Shown here: piece by piece, positions 6,453 through 7,429 of the stretch
Position numbering within the stretch: the first letter of the stretch is position 1
Layout: each line of letters opens with the position of its first letter
Source of the DNA: Chlamydiae bacterium RIFCSPHIGHO2_12_FULL_27_8
Lineage (GTDB): Bacteria > Chlamydiota > Chlamydiia > Chlamydiales > SM23-39
Direction: 5' to 3'
Assembly (NCBI GenBank): GCA_001796155.1
Contig: MGLU01000088.1
Span: forward strand, 1-7,429
DNA length: 7,429 bases
The notes under the pieces: generated by a model
Databases searched by the model: none
Told to the model about the DNA's origin: nothing
What the model saw: the letters and a program-made list of their open reading frames with translations, nothing else
Made by a program: the position numbers and the translations under genes

Positions 6453-7429
6453 ATGTTAGATATAAAGATTTTGAGAGAAAATCCAAAAGAAGCAGAAAAG
6501 CTTTTAAAAGCTAAGGATAAGGAAGTTGATATTTTTAAAATATTGACTTTAGATGAAAATGCAAGAAAAATTCAAAAAACCGTAGATGATCTGAAAGCTA
6601 GAAGAAACAATGCCTCTAAAGAAATAGCCGAGCTTAAAAAACAAAAGAGTGATGCTTCTATACTTTTGGATGAGATGTCTAAAATTTCTAAAGAGATAAC
6701 AAATTTGGATATCTCTTTAAAAGAAATTTTAGAAAAAAGAGATTTTTTACTATCAATGCTTCCTAATTTCTTTTCTAAAGACATTCCTATTTCAGATGAT
6801 GTTAAAGACAACAAATGCATCCGGACTTTTAAAGAAAAAAGAAATTTTTCATTTTCTTTTAAAAATCATATAGAGCTCAATGAAAAGCTTGATCTTTTTG
6901 ATTTTGAAAAAGGTGTTAAAATATCAGGTTCGGGATTTGTTGTTTATAAAGACAGAGGGGCCAAATTGGAATGGGCACTTTTAAATTATATGCTAGACAC
7001 CCATAGAGGGAATGGTTTTAAGCATATTATGCCTCCAATTTTGGTTAAAGATGAAGTTTTATATGCTTCCGGTCAGCTTCCGAAATTTAAGGATCAGTCA
7101 TATAAAATTGATGATGCAGATTATAAACTGTATGTCATTCCGACAGCTGAAGTTCCTTTAAATGGGATGCATATAGATGAGATTATAGATATAGAACAGC
7201 TTCCTTTAAAATATGTTGCATATACTCCCTGTTTTAGACGGGAAGCGGGCTCTCATGGAAAACAGGAAAGAGGCTTGATCAGAACCCATCAATTTAACAA
7301 GGTTGAGCTTTTTGGACTTTGCACTCCTGAAGAGAGTGAAAATATTTTTGAAGAAATTTTGTCATCAGCAGAAAGCATTTTAAAAGGTCTGGACATGCAT
7401 TATAGATCGATGCTTTTATGTTCATCTGA
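6453..7429 (+). CDS. serS: seryl-tRNA synthetase, 3'-truncated by window edge
   Basis: This class II synthetase charges tRNA-Ser (and tRNA-Sec where present) with serine via seryl-adenylate. The 325 visible residues begin MLDIKILRENP, the usual SerS N-terminus, which fixes the start at ATG 6453; an in-frame ATG at 6441 would add MVKK before it and is less likely. Residues about 30-100 form the long antiparallel coiled-coil arm that grips the tRNA-Ser variable arm. The catalytic domain follows: SGSGFVVYKDRGAKLEWAL (158-176), TAEVPL (231-236, serine pocket), and motif 2 with TPCFRREAGSHGKQERGLIR (258-277) plus HQFNKVEL (279-286). The frame is open at the right edge; roughly 100 residues including motif 3 are missing, as expected from the 420-430 residue family length. 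It is divergent from the UPF0158 gene, with its own likely promoter at 6395-6424. Confidence 0.98.
   Translation, partial: MLDIKILRENPKEAEKLLKAKDKEVDIFKILTLDENARKIQKTVDDLKARRNNASKEIAELKKQKSDASILLDEMSKISKEITNLDISLKEILEKRDFLLSMLPNFFSKDIPISDDVKDNKCIRTFKEKRNFSFSFKNHIELNEKLDLFDFEKGVKISGSGFVVYKDRGAKLEWALLNYMLDTHRGNGFKHIMPPILVKDEVLYASGQLPKFKDQSYKIDDADYKLYVIPTAEVPLNGMHIDEIIDIEQLPLKYVAYTPCFRREAGSHGKQERGLIRTHQFNKVELFGLCTPEESENIFEEILSSAESILKGLDMHYRSMLLCSS

Overview
The window is strongly AT-rich bacterial DNA, about three quarters A+T by eye, with many A and T runs of 7-10. It reads as a stretch of ordinary chromosome. No transposase, integrase, CRISPR array or phage gene is visible. TGG codes for Trp and TGA is not needed as a sense codon, so the standard bacterial code fits. 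The best guess for the source is an AT-rich member of the Chlamydiota. Two things suggest this: ftsK sits tail to tail with a yycJ-type metallo-hydrolase, which as I recall are also neighbours in Chlamydia (CT739/CT738), and a UPF0158-family protein is present, a family with chlamydial members. This is inference; other AT-rich phyla are not excluded.

Layout from left to right. (1) Positions 1-964 hold the 3' part of comEC, the inner-membrane DNA-uptake channel, cut by the window edge and ending without a C-terminal metallo-beta-lactamase-like domain. (2) Positions 965-1205 are an AT-rich gap with no convincing gene. (3) tRNA-His(GTG), uppP (undecaprenyl-diphosphatase) and ftsK (septal DNA translocase) lie nose to tail on the + strand with gaps of 20 and 4 bases. 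They look like one mixed tRNA-mRNA transcription unit.

(4) On the - strand, yycJ/walJ (MBL-fold exonuclease-type hydrolase) ends only 4 bases from the ftsK stop. Upstream of it, and in the same direction, lies a 370-codon UPF0158-family gene that carries an AT-hook motif and a Lys-rich tail. (5) That gene and serS (seryl-tRNA synthetase, + strand, cut by the right edge) diverge from a 122-base region with two back-to-back sigma70-like promoters, both with the -10 hexamer TATCAT.

Functionally this is a housekeeping neighbourhood: translation (tRNA-His, serS), lipid-carrier recycling for the cell wall (uppP), division-coupled chromosome segregation (ftsK), DNA or wall maintenance (yycJ) and DNA uptake (comEC). 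The least understood gene is the AT-hook UPF0158 protein. Two long perfect inverted repeats inside uppP and ftsK are the main structure that gene calls do not explain.
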